This document shows, in pieces, positions 1-12,299 of a stretch of DNA of 64,000 bases. Position 1 is the first letter of the stretch; each line of letters begins with the position of its first letter. Source of the DNA: Ustulina deusta. Its lineage: Eukaryota > Ascomycota > Sordariomycetes > Xylariales > Xylariaceae. Location of the stretch: contig JAJNNX010000008.1 in NCBI GenBank assembly GCA_023159155.1, positions 1,178,001-1,242,000 on the forward strand, in the 5' to 3' direction. The position numbers were made by a program, and so were the translations under genes. The notes under the pieces were generated by a model that had not been told where the DNA came from, did no database searches, and worked only from the letters and a program-made list of their open reading frames with translations.

Positions 1-483
1 TAGTAAGATTTTTACTATAGTTTTTTTTAGAAAGTTTTTTGTTTAGGACCTAGTATTAAATGTAATATTAAATATTATAAAAGTACTAATATGGCTTTTT
101 AATAATAGTAGCTAGGGCGATAGCTTTATAAGTAATAATAATACTAATAATAATATTGCTTAAGTTTTTATTTGGAATATAGGAGTACTAATATAGTTAT
201 TTAATAATAGTAGTTAGGGCGATGATTTTATAAGCAATAATAACGCTACTTAAGCTGCCACTTAAGATATAGGCGCTACTTAAATTTCTAGTTGGGATAA
301 TACTGCTATGTATGCTAATATATAGGCTGGTTAAGACAATGCTAATATAAGAGTTGTATACCTTAATACTACTATTAAGCGAACTATTATTAATTTTTAT
401 ACTAAATAGATAGTATTTATAATATAATTTATAAATATTTTATTTATATATAGTTAATCTGCTTTTTAATATATTTAGGTTAT
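1..483. repeat. RIP-degraded AT-rich sequence with a degenerate 102-bp tandem repeat
   Basis: This stretch is very AT-rich with abundant TpA and no intact gene. Two diverged copies of a unit about 102 bp long start near 82 and 184; both contain ...taataatagtag.tagggcgat... followed by ...ttataag.aataata. Reading the many in-frame TAA/TAG codons as former CAA/CAG suggests a glutamine-rich repeated coding sequence on the + strand, but that is inference. It ends at the 5-bp target duplication of the copia element (gttat, 479-483). Confidence 0.55.
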
Positions 484-787
484 TGTTGGAATAACTGGCA
501 TTAGTTATAACCTTACCGTGCAACTCGCACGGAGTGCGAGTTCACGCTCGGCTATCGTACGGATGTTAGCCGGACTTCGGCCGGACAAAAAGGACCTTAT
601 TTCCTTTTTGTCATGTTAGCTCGTACAATAGCGTAAGCTCTTATATAAATATAAAAAACTTATGCTTTGTATAAATATTCCCTTTTTTTTTTTATATATA
701 TAAATAATATAATATAATATATTATATTCTGTTTATACGTATTATTTGTTTTTTATATACAATATATTGTATATAGCTTATTTAATA
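484..787 (+). repeat. 5' LTR of copia copy 1
   Basis: Starts tgttggaataactggcatta and ends atttaata. A CpG-containing core at about 518-605 is much less decayed than the same core in the 3' LTR: its cgcacggagtgcgag has become tatatagagtatgaa there. The remaining differences from the 3' LTR are also mostly C/T and G/A transitions, as expected of RIP. Confidence 0.9.
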
Positions 788-3700
788 TTGATTAGTAGTT
801 GCAGAAGTATTTGCATAATTATAGAAGTACTATAGATTAGCAAAAGTAAAAACGAAGTCCAACCTGTAGTATTAATAGATTTTTGTATTGCACCTTAAAT
901 TTTTACTATATGATTATTTTACTTTTTCTAACGGAGCGTTGGAATAATCGTACAAAATAAAGCAAATATTTTACTTTTTTTAACGGAGCGTTAGGGTATT
1001 TAATTGTTATAAAAAAAAAAGAAAATCCGAACTTCCGCTATATAATTATTTTATTTTTTTTAACGGAGCATTGGGGTAACGTATAAAAAAAAAGAAAAAT
1101 AGCACACAGTTGTACTAACCCTAATTATATTATTGTATAACAACCAAACAACCTTTTTACCTTTTATTTTTTATTTTTTATTTATTTATTCTTATTTTAT
1201 CTTACTATAGCATTAGACATACTTTATAATATAGCTGAAATAGCTGAATTGGACGTTTTTGTTATATATAAAAAACTTACTAAAAAATATAACATAAATA
1301 TAAAAAATATATAAAAATATCTTAACTTTGAGTACTAAAAGAAAAATATTAACCTAAGCACTACAATATAAAAGATATTAAACATATAAATAGTTTTTTA
1401 AATTAAAAAATATATTTATTTGTTAACTAACGTATAACTATTTAGATAGGCGTACAAAAAGGATTTCGAAAACTGGACAGAATAGAATTTTAAAAATATA
1501 TATTGTAACCTATATATAAAATTGTTTTAGATCATCTAGCAATAAAGCGTACAAATATAAATAAATAAAAAATTATACCTAAGAAACTTTAAAGCAATTA
1601 TATAAAGTAAATCTAAAAATATAAAAAATCTTCTAAAATTTTTAATTATTTAACCTACCTTTTTACCCCTTATACAACAACCTTTAGTTTTTTTTATACC
1701 AAGCTAACAATTTTAACTTATTCTTTAGCTTACTTTTATACCCCGGCTTATACTAACCTTTTAGCCTATTGTACGAACCGAACCAGAATTGCTTATTAGG
1801 CAACTAGAACCTATATAGCTTAAACTTATTTAGAACATATAATTCTAGACCCCTAAGAACTATACTGCTTTATTTGTATGACCTATTATCGAGTTTCAAA
1901 ATATTTCTAAACCTATGTATGGTTGTATAATAAAGGCAGGCTATAAGCCGAACTTCTAACCGGTATATAAATACCCTATTATTTATAACCTTTTTTAGAC
2001 CCTTATATAACAAGCGTATCTTTATATAATACCAGACCTTATATTAAATAATCTTTTTTTAGATTTACCTTTTATAAGAGATATATAAAATAGGATAATT
2101 TTTTTCGAAAAGTACGCGATTTTTTAAAAAATATAAAAAAAAAAAAAAACTATACGGGCTAACTATATAACTTATTTTATAACAAAGCACGTCTATTTAT
2201 AAATGTTTATTAAAAATTTAGTATTATAAAAGATTAATACTACGTAATATTTCTAACAATCCTTAAGGATTATATAAAAGATTTTTATATTTATTAAATC
2301 GGACCTAAAAAAATTTAAAATAAGATCTATTGTATAATAAATACTTACTTTAATATTAATATAAATTATAGCTAGTACTAGGCTAACTGGACTATAATTA
2401 CTTTTGTATAAATAAATAAAAAAAACCTAGATTTAGTACTATACGAAGTACTAAAGCTTATAATTAATAAGTTTATAAAAATACAATAAGTATTTGGTAT
2501 AAATTATTAAAAAAAAATCTAACTTAGTATAATTATTATATAAATATATTAAAAAGTATTAAAACTAGCTATAGTTTTTATATTCTAAAAGTTAACAAAT
2601 AAAAGTTTTTTTTTGGACTTTTAAGCATATATTTAAGTAATAACTAATAATATATTAAAAAACTTTATATAAAAAGATAATAATGTTTATTTTATAAACT
2701 AAAAATATAATTAAGGCAATTATATAAAAGGCTAATAGTACAAATTTTCTAGATCTTTAAGCAAACTAAGCATAAGGCGCTATAACCCGAAAGATTAGAA
2801 CACCTAAAGCTATTATATAAATAAAAAATGCTTTGTATGCTACAAAAAAAAATATTAGTTAATAAAATATATTTCCTAAAAACAAGCCTATATAAAAAAC
2901 TAATATTTTAACTTGTACAAAATAATTAATAAAATAGAACCTACGTCCGAAAAGTTCTTAATATATCTTATAGATTTTAAAAGATACCTAGAACCGGACA
3001 AAAGCAATAAAAATATAAAAAAAAAATTTGGAAGCCAATTAACCCAATTTTTTATAAATAACGCCTTTATTTATTATATAACTAAAAAGGATATCTAGAA
3101 CTACAAAACGGACATACTATCTAACTAGTTTATTTTTAGCAACCAGTATTGTATAAAATACTAAGGCGAACTATAGGACATAGGCGCTTTAAACTATTTA
3201 ATAGTAAGAAAAGCATAATTAAAAGCCTATTTCAGATTTCACTTTTATACAAAAATAGATTAGACCCTAGGCAATATAAATATTAGGTTTGGCAGTAGTA
3301 ATATAATTACTGCTATAAGTACTGTATAAATAAGGAATTTATTTAGTATAACAATATACTATATTTTAAATAGCCTAATACTATTCCTATTCTTGCTAAA
3401 GGACGCCAACTGCTTGCAAGCTTACTTTAATAATATAAAAAATATTATTATATAAAAAAATAAAAAGACTATTCCTATTATATATAAATAGGAATACCTA
3501 TTCTTTAATATAAACTTTTATAAAGCTAGACTATATTTTACCGAAATAGAGTTATAACAACTATACTGTTAATTTGGACATTTTTATATAAAAAGACTAT
3601 ATATAATGTTTAGTTGTATAGGATATAATATTAACTACTTAATTTTAAAAGAAATCTAAAAATTTTATTACTACTATTAATTATATAACCTAGCACTTTA

Positions 3701-3949
3701 ATAATTCAAGTTTTTAATTAAAAACAATTATAATTTTAATTATAAGGTTATAATTAATACTATACAAATAGATAATAAATAAGTTTTTTATATTATTAAC
3801 GCTGCTATATCTTTTCAAGCAATAACTTTCTTTAAATTGATATTTATACAAAACGCCTAAAAGGTGCTATATAAGTACTAGATTAATATATATTAAGGAC
3901 CTTTTAATTATATTATATATAACCCAAGTATAAACTTTTTGTTTAAAGA

Positions 3950-6260
3950 ATTTTAGAACTAAGCAAGGATTATAAATACTTAGTGCTATATAATACCTAT
4001 TAAGGCGCACTAAGCAATTAGCAAAATCAAAAAGGCATATAGCCCCTTCTGCTATATATATAATATATTAAAAGCCAAAATTAATAATTATATAAAAAAT
4101 AAATCAATCCTCCAAATAGTAGTTAAAGCCCTAAATAATACTGCTAGGCCAAACGGCCTTATACTAACCTTTTTTATCTTTAGAGCCTACTTTAAAATCA
4201 ATCAAGATTTACCCCCTTTGCCTAATATTGTACGAAGGGCCGAGGCAATTAAGAAAGCTATAAAAATATTACGCAAAAAAAAAGCTAAGGTTAAAATCAA
4301 CCAAACAATCAACTAGTATAACAGCCCTGCTTTATATAATATATTATCTCTACCCTTATATAGTAAAGTACTAGTATAGCAGGAGAAAAAAAGCTAAAAT
4401 AAACTATATAAAATTAAATCAATTAAAGATCCCAACATAGTTATTAATTTAATAAACAGCCTAATATGCTTCTATTAAATATAAATTAAGCTTTATTACT
4501 ATATAACCAAAAAAAATATCCTGAACAAATATACCAAAAAAAAGGACAAAATATAACTTTTTTAAACCTTTATTATATAAAAAAAACACAGATAACCTCT
4601 AAAAGCTATAACATTTTGTACAACTTTTATATAATAGATTAATTAATTATTTCTAACCTTTAAAGAGGAACAGAACTATGCTTTAGCTATTAAGCTATAT
4701 AAAAATAGTATTATTAATATATCTGGAGCTCTATTTAAAAAATCTAATACTACTAAAATCAATAATCTTATTATATAAAACATATTCTAATTTATAAAAT
4801 ATGATCTAATAAAATATAGCAATATTTATATTTTTAAATCCTAGCTTATATAAAAAATTAAAAAAAAAATAACTAAGCTATATAAAAAGTTTTAACTTAT
4901 TATATAAAACTATAATAATACTAAAAAAAAAATAATACTTACTTAGTTACTAACAATCCAGCAAATAAATTAAAGATTGCTATTTATACTAGGACTTTTT
5001 TTGATTTATAACTTTAATGCTTTAGGCAAACTTTAAAATATTACGTAAACGTATATATAATCGAAGGACAAATTAGCTAAAAAAATCCTTGTATAACTGC
5101 TGTCCAAACTAAAATCAAAATATTTTAATAGAACAATTTTATAGATTATATAACTTTTATATAGACTTGCTAAATCAGGTCTATACTAATTTAAAACATA
5201 TTACTAGCACTACTGTAAAAAGCTTAGTATAACTATTTCTATATATAACTTATACTTACTTTTTACTAAAGGACCTTTAGATAACTTTAGTATTACTAGA
5301 TTATAAACAAATAATATATTTAGTTTTATATTGCTAAGCTTTTTAAAAAAAAAAAAATATAAATTATAGCAAGCCAAGTTTTATATAAAGCTAAAAAAAA
5401 TACTTTAGCTAGGTCACCCTATAAAGTTTAATAACGGACAAATTATATTTTTATTTGAAAAAAATATTATTTTAACTTAGAAAGGCTAAACAAACTAACT
5501 AAACTAGATTAACCCCCGTACAACTGATTTTATATAGTAATATGTTTTGTAATAAGCAAAAAATATATATATTAATAATATTTGCTAGCCCAAAGCAGCG
5601 TATAACCTATATATAGCTACCCAAATTATACATTTTAAACCATACAATATTAAGAATTTGAACCAAAAAATCTAATAACAAACAAATAATAAAGATTATA
5701 GCTTAACCTTTATACTAATAAACTTATATTATATAAAGCTATTTATTTTTATAGATAGATCATTTGCAAACAATATAAATATAACCTTTTAATTTAGATT
5801 TGTAATTGTACTAAAGACTAAACATTATATAAAAAAAAATTCGAGCTTTAAAATTAAAAAAAACATTATATACTAGAATTTGAACAAGTGCAAAAAAGTA
5901 ACTAAAAGTATACTTACAAATAAATTATATAGTATAATTAATAGCTTTAATAGTATTATTGCTTTTTGTATAATATTTTTAAAAATTATAACTATGCTAT
6001 AATTGCTTCTAATTCTAGCTGTTCTATATTCTAATTCAAAGTTATTATATAATTGTTTTGTTAAGCTTAGCACTATATAGGAAAAACGCTTAATAATTAA
6101 TATTATATTATTAAAAAAATTATATAAAAAATAAAAAATTTCTAAAGTACAATAGATTAATAATAAAAATAATCTAGCTAATATATTTATAAAAAAAATA
6201 CTAAACTAAATTTTAAAAACTTTTGTATTAATAAACAAGTTAACTATATAAATAAAAATA
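3950..6260 (+). pseudogene. Relic of copia pol (integrase tail, reverse transcriptase, RNase H)
   Basis: Conceptual translation ignoring stops gives recognisable copia pieces. Around 4072-4190 is an integrase-tail stretch (QIVVKALNNTARPNG). Around 4650-5560 is reverse transcriptase, including LPLYRLAKSGLY (canonical KPLYGIPESGLHW) and a later QPKAAYNLYIA block. Around 5742-6120 is RNase H: FIDRSFANN, KCKKVTKS and LYNCFVKLS correspond to the canonical VDGSFANN, KSKRVTRS and LYECLVKLG blocks. Stops and Arg/Gln-to-stop changes throughout fit RIP. Zinc knuckle and gag further 5' were not recognised. Confidence 0.75.
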
Positions 6261-6942
6261 TTTATTAATAAAATATAAAAAATTACGTATAACTATAGCA
6301 TTTATAAAAAAAAAAGAGTTAGAAGTATAAAAGCAATATATAATAAATTAACTTTAAAAAAAAAAACAAACATAAACACTACTTCTTTCTATTTTTCTTT
6401 TCCCTATTTTTCTTATTATATAACTAATTTATTTTTTTTCTTTTTAAACGTAATAATTATACCAAGCGCTATATAAACGCCAAACATACGCTATATAAGT
6501 ATTACTTTAAAACCTAATAATCTAGCAATAGCTATAAAATAAGTAACTACTACGCACTATATAAGCATTCTCTATATATGTAGCAACAATAGTATTATAT
6601 AACTAGATAAGAACCGTATAAAAATAACCTTTTTAGTAAAGAATAAGCATAATTAAATATATAAAAAGCATATTAGCAAGTACCTAGATTTATATATTAA
6701 CTAATAATATAGCAGCAACCTAAGCTTTATTGGTTTACGTACAAAAAGCAAAAATATTAGCAATATACCAAAACAAACATATATATAACAAGAAAATAAA
6801 CATATATATTAATATATAGCGCTATAATAAACTAATAATTGTTAGGATTGTTTATTAGTAGTAATATTATATAATAATTGCTATTCTAGCTAATAATTCT
6901 TAATATATAACTATTATTACTAAAAAGCTAGATAGTATCTAT

Positions 6943-6951
<9 letters not shown>

Positions 6952-6988
<37 letters not shown>
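6952..6988. repeat. (AT)n microsatellite inside copia copy 1
   Basis: An uninterrupted TA dinucleotide run of about 36 bp lies in the 3' untranslated part of the element. The corresponding place in copy 2 (about 60778-60795) has a shorter run. Confidence 0.8.
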
Positions 6989-6993
<5 letters not shown>

Positions 6994-7540
6994 AGAACAG
7001 GCAAATATATAAAACAAAAGATTTTAAAAAACAATAAAAAAACAAAAAATAACAGGAAATTTAAGCACTTTTTTATATACAAGTCCTCCTATACATAAGC
7101 TAACCTGATTTCTAATTAGTTAATTTTTTTTTATATAAATAATCTGCCTAGTTAACCAAACATAAGCAACCTTAAAAACCTTTAATTAGCAACTGCCTAT
7201 ATAAGGCCTACTAACCGGACAAGCTAATTAATTACAAACCTTGCTATTACACAAGGCAAAAGCAGATATTTAGCTTTAACTCAGATAGTTACCAAGTAAT
7301 ATTTAGCCTATAGTTTTCGACCAACTATATAGCTAAAGCAGCAGCCTTGCAATATTGTTACATAACCTTATTAAAAAAAAATAATCTATTAATCTAGCAG
7401 TTATACGCATAAACCAGATTGCCAACCTAGTTGCCTCTCTAGTAATCAAACTTTTATATATATATTTAAGTAGTTATATAGTTACTTTTTTTGTTCTTTT
7501 TATATAACAAGCAGTTATAACCAAAAAAAAAAATAGCCAG

Positions 7541-7844
7541 TATTAGAATAACTGGCATTAGTTACAACCTTACTATACAACTTATATAGAGTATGAATTC
7601 ACGCTCGGCTATTATACAAATATTAGCTGGACTTCGGCCGGACAAAAGGGACCTTATTTCCCCTTTGTTATATTAGCTCGTACAATAACGTAAGCTCTTA
7701 TATAAATATAAAAAACTTATGTTTTATATAAACATTCCCTTTTTTCTCTTTTTTATATAGATAATATAATATAATATATTGTATTCTATCTACATATATT
7801 ATTTGTTTTTTATATATAATATATTGTATATAGCCCATTTAATA
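7541..7844 (+). repeat. 3' LTR of copia copy 1
   Basis: Begins tattagaataactggcatta (tgttgga of the 5' LTR decayed to tattaga) and ends atttaata, followed directly by the target duplication gttat. It has the same length as the 5' LTR (304 bp) and is more heavily decayed in its CpG-rich core. Confidence 0.9.
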
Positions 7845-7849
7845 GTTAT

Positions 7850-10565
7850 TATTATTAGTAATAATAATTATTAATTAAACAATATAGTATATATTATTTA
7901 TTAGAACTAGATAAAATATAATCTAAATATTAAACTTAAAATTATTTGAGCTATAATTATTGCTACTGCGATAGGGCGTATATTTTGTAAGGCAGACAAG
8001 CAATATATGCTTAGAAATTTTGCAAACCTGCTTAAGCCCGAACGTTTTTTTGTATAGCTTATATAAGATACTATTAATATAAAAAACAAAAAAGCTGCTA
8101 TTTAGAAAAGCTCTAAATTAATTAAATCGGTTATAAATAGGTATATAATATAATAAAAAACAGACCTTTTTGTCTAGCGCATTTTTTTTAATTTTAAGAT
8201 CTGCAAGCTTAATTCTGACCTTTAGGAAAAGAAAAGCAAAAAAACGTATAAATAGCTTTATAAATAATTTATTAAACATATATATAAAAAAGCTAATATT
8301 ATTATTTATACTTTTTTTGTTCTATTTATTATTAGTTTTATTCTTAATATATAAGTTTTAATTATTAATAAAAAACAAAAAATAACTAAAGCTAATATAT
8401 TTATTGCTTTTATATAAGTTAACGTAGCAATTCATATCTTTGCTAGAAATAGCAAACAAATTTGCTTGCTTCTTTTTTTAGCAAGCAGCTATTGCAGCAA
8501 ACCGGATTAGCCTACTTATTTTTTTAACTTATTTATACTGCAGCTTAAACTTTTAATAAATATTTATATAAAATAATTAGGCACTATTTATCTTTACTGT
8601 TTTAAGATTAACTATTGTACTAAAGGTAGTATTTTATAGTTTATATTTATAAAGTTTTATAATAGTTTTATATTTAAAAATCTTTATAACTATAATAATC
8701 TAATAATTATTTAATTCTAGATGTTTGCTAAAAGTATTACTTATAAAGCTGCTAGTAGATCGGCTTTTTTTTTAAACGTTAAAAAAAACAATAATAAACT
8801 TGCTAACAGAAATAGCTTTATTAATCGGGCTAATACTAAATATATTTATAATTTTATTATTTTAATCTTTAAAGCTAATCTATACTAGCTTAATAGGCAA
8901 TATTTAGATATTAGTATTATTATTTTTTATAATACCTAAATTAATAAAATTAATAAAAAGTTATTTATATTTATAACTATTAAAATTATCTCTAAAATAG
9001 TTACTATATATATTGCTTAAGGTATATAAAGCAATAAATATAATATTATTATTATTAATTTAGTATATATTAAATAGCCTAAATTTATTAAATAACAAAA
9101 TCTTAGCTCGGTTATAATATTATAGGCTTGTTATAGCTGGTTTACTATTAGTAATACTATTATATGGGCTAGATCTAGCTGCGCTAACCCTAGTAGCAAA
9201 TGGTTAATATATTACAAAAACTACTATTTGGACTGTGCTACTATTGCATTTTTTTCTAAGAATATATAGAGATCAGAATATAAACTTTACTACTAAACTT
9301 ATTACAAGTCCTAGCCTAACTATAATAAATTAATTTATATTAATTATAATAATAAATATTATATTTAATGCTGCTTGCGTTTTATTGCTTATTTTTTTAA
9401 AACTATAGTTAATACTGCTATAGCTACTAAGCTTACTAGCTAGCCTAAATATATTAAAAAAAAATATATATATATTTATGTTTTATTTCTGCTAAACTAA
9501 AAAACGTAGAACTATTAATAAGTTTAAAAGCTAGCCTAATAATGCTGCCCTATATAAAAAAATACCTATAAATACTATTAACCAAGCTAAGCTTAATAAA
9601 AATATTATATATTTTAAAGCAGTACTTTTTAAAAAAAAAACAAAAATTTGCAAAAACAAGTAATAAGCTTAAAAAAATAAATCTAAATATATTAAAACTT
9701 TAATTATAAAGCTTTAGCCTAGTTATACTAATTAAAGTCTTATACTAACGCTTAATATAGCTAAACATAAAACCTATATACTTAAGATTACTATAGCAAA
9801 CTTTTTATAAAAGAAATTCCTATTTGTAGCTTAAAAAATTACTACTTATATTATTTAATAATAAATAAGTATAAAAAAATAGCTTATTATTTTTCTATTT
9901 AATAGCTAGCGTATATTTTTATATAAAATATAGCAATATATTGTTTTTGTTAACCTTATTTAAAACGTAGCATATTAGTTTAATATAAATATTAATAAAT
10001 AGGAATCGGTTACTAAACGTATTAAAATTATTAAATATATTTTTTATATAATATATTATAAAATAACCTATATAGTATAAAACAAAGTTCTAATATTTGA
10101 CGCTTAGATTTTTATTATTTAACTTGGACTTATAACTATTAATAAAAATATAGTTTGGCATAACGCAGCTTTTACTAATAAAGATGCAGCAACTATAATT
10201 AATAGCTACCTTAATATAATAAATAATATTGTTAGCTATAATTTAGATAATAAAATAGAAAACCCTAAAAATAATATATTTAATACGGATAGATTTAATA
10301 GATAAAACAGAAGATATTTAATAAATAAAACAAAAAATACTTAATAAATAAAACAAAGAATATTTAATAGATAAAATAGAGAATAATTATATATTATAAA
10401 GATATGATCTTAATTTAGAAAAAAGAATTGTTATGTTATATAACTAGGTTAGTATTACATAACTTAGCCCTATTTATTTTGTACTATAGCTTAACTTTTG
10501 CTTATAGAAGTTAGAACAGAAATCTTTTCTTTTAGTAAGTCATATCTAGGTTCTATTTAGATTGT
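7850..10565. repeat. RIP-degraded AT-rich block, unclassified element(s)
   Basis: This is continuous AT-rich sequence with stops in all frames. Weak coding memory can be glimpsed on both strands (for example about 7907-8089 minus and 9180-9330 plus), but I could not assign any of it to a transposon family. Four near-identical 23-bp units lie at 10295-10386. Composition changes abruptly to normal at about 10565. Confidence 0.6.
10295..10386. repeat. 23-bp tandem repeat, 4 units
   Basis: Units begin at 10295, 10318, 10341 and 10364, each of the form ttaatRRataaaacaRaRaatat. Differences between units are mostly G/A transitions, as expected for RIP. The period is not a multiple of three, so a protein-coding repeat is unlikely. 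Confidence 0.8.
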
Positions 10566-10651
10566 TCTTTTTTATGTGATACGTGGCTAGCACGTACTAC
10601 ACGCTACAATACACTGATTGCAGCCCATTATATAAATTTCCATACGAGCAT

Positions 10652-11015
10652 CTATCTCGACGTAGCAATGGTATAGTTTGTAGACGTAGCGTTGTCGATC
10701 CGATGGAAGCCGTCATATCTTTGAGCAATGAATTGCAATACACAAGGGTCGGTCCTCAGTTGTTCTATGATTAGCTGTTTAAAGACGAGCGCGTTTATAG
10801 CCAGTCTACCGCCGTTTTGTGAAAGAGGAACCATCACGAGCTGCACCTTCGGATTCGCCAGGCGCTCTTTCTTTTTCAACAGATTCTCTAGGTTGGGGGA
10901 TGTAGTCACAAATGTCTGGCACTCACCGCCGCAGATGATCACGAGACAGAGGGGAGGACGCAGGTCAGAGTTTGCTCCTTGGCAGATTGAACGCGGGTCA
11001 AACAGCCTAGCAGTC
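10652..11015 (-). pseudogene. Possible coding relic of unknown function next to the AT-rich boundary
   Basis: The minus strand carries an open frame whose codon use looks genuine (Lys/Arg/Leu-rich, CTG/GAG/CGC codons). It ends a few dozen bases from the AT-rich block. The frame reads ...LCLVIICGG, then a GTGAGT that could be a splice donor, then a stretch ending ...VLQFIAQRYDGF. I do not recognise the family and found no convincing start, so I call it a fragment rather than a gene. Chance coding cannot be excluded. Confidence 0.3.
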
Positions 11016-11018
11016 TAG

Positions 11019-12299
11019 TTTGCGAGAACATCCATACTATTTGCAAGTGTAACAACGAGAAAGATAGACGAATTAGTGCTAGGGGTATCAGAGATATATA
11101 TCACACCTACCCTATAAGAGTAGATATATCAGGAGTCTGTGAATATATTGGCGACGCCCCCCTAGATATCAGAGGGTTCAGAGATCAATTTACCACTCTA
11201 TTGAGCCCTAACTACTACCTACCTACTTCCCGATTGCAGATAGGTCTCTCTATTTCACTCTGGAACACCCACCTATGGCAAGGGGGACGGAATAGGAAGC
11301 CTGCTACTCGATTTCACACTGGGCTTCGGGTCCGGTCAAGACGATATAACATAGTCTGCTCCAACGCATGGCTGAATGCAACTAGGATAGTCACCTACAA
11401 AAGCGGAAACTTTGCTTACGCCATCGCGAAAATGCAGCCCACGGTATGGCATGAGCTACCTTGCCAGCCACAATCTTCTTTGGTAGTAACGTCATGCATA
11501 GACCGTTGAAAAACCGGTGTAGAGACGCGGTCATCAGCTGACCCCTGCTACCACGATGCATAATGCATTATGCGTCAGGTGGCCCTAATTCTATGCCACC
11601 AGACAAACACCTCCCGGTGCTTCATCCGATATTCTTCTCTTGAATCCTGAAAGGCTGAACATCAAGTCAACCTATCTCTGCGCTCCTCCATTTCGAGACT
11701 TGGCGTCGGCTGAAGGAGACGCGTATGATTTCACCTATTACGAGCTATTATTTGCATATTCCGTCCTTTTCAAAGAGGGTTAAAGTCATTTCTTCATAAT
11801 ATCGCTCTTCCCACTGCGAAGCGCGGACGAGCTAACGTACACTAATGATCTCTATAACGCTTTGCCACGCCATATTAGAGACGAGTTGGGGGTAATAACG
11901 CCGATCCGATTCAAGGCTCTAACTCTTGAAAACCTCACACGCCTGGGTCACATCGGCCTATTTGCTTCATTTAGGGATGTCCTTTCGTCGGCGCACTCAT
12001 TCCCGCCGCTCCCGCAACCTAAGAATACCTTAGCTATATTGATAGTGTTAGGCAGGTAGTTCTGCCCACTTCCAAATTAACTTCTCCTTGCATTTCCGAC
12101 ATTTCGATTTATTCCTTTCCTTAAGTCTTCACTCAATCCCCCGATAAACTGAGCCTTTGCAAGCCAATCGCGGGCCCTGCGAAGTCGCCGGGCATTTCTA
12201 TACTTCCTGTTCGTGCTATTGCCAGCCATATCCTGCTTGGAAGTCTGAAGCATATTCTATTGTTTTTATGCCTAGCCCTTGGGAGCTTCAAAGGAAACT
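11019..12299. other. Intergenic, no supported gene
   Basis: Only short open frames without family resemblance are seen. A perfect 16-bp palindrome (gcataatgcattatgc) sits at 11558-11573. The end of this stretch is the 3' flank of the MFS transporter gene. Confidence 0.6.

Larger units (their letters stand above)
484..7844 (+). mobile_element. Ty1/copia LTR retrotransposon relic, full length, RIP-inactivated (copy 1)
   Basis: Two 304-bp direct repeats (484-787 and 7541-7844) bound the element, which is flanked by the 5-bp duplication gttat (479-483 and 7845-7849). An A-rich tract at 7523-7535 precedes the 3' LTR as a polypurine tract should. The interior is AT-rich, full of stops, and keeps only fragments of pol on the + strand. 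Domain order (integrase tail, reverse transcriptase, then RNase H) is that of Ty1/copia. Total length 7361 bp, somewhat long for copia. RIP has destroyed all reading frames, so the copy cannot encode protein. An inverted second copy lies at the right end of the window. Confidence 0.9.

Noticed and set aside
5873..6073. 66-codon minus-strand frame in the copia element
   Set aside because: It is the antisense of the RNase H relic on the + strand.
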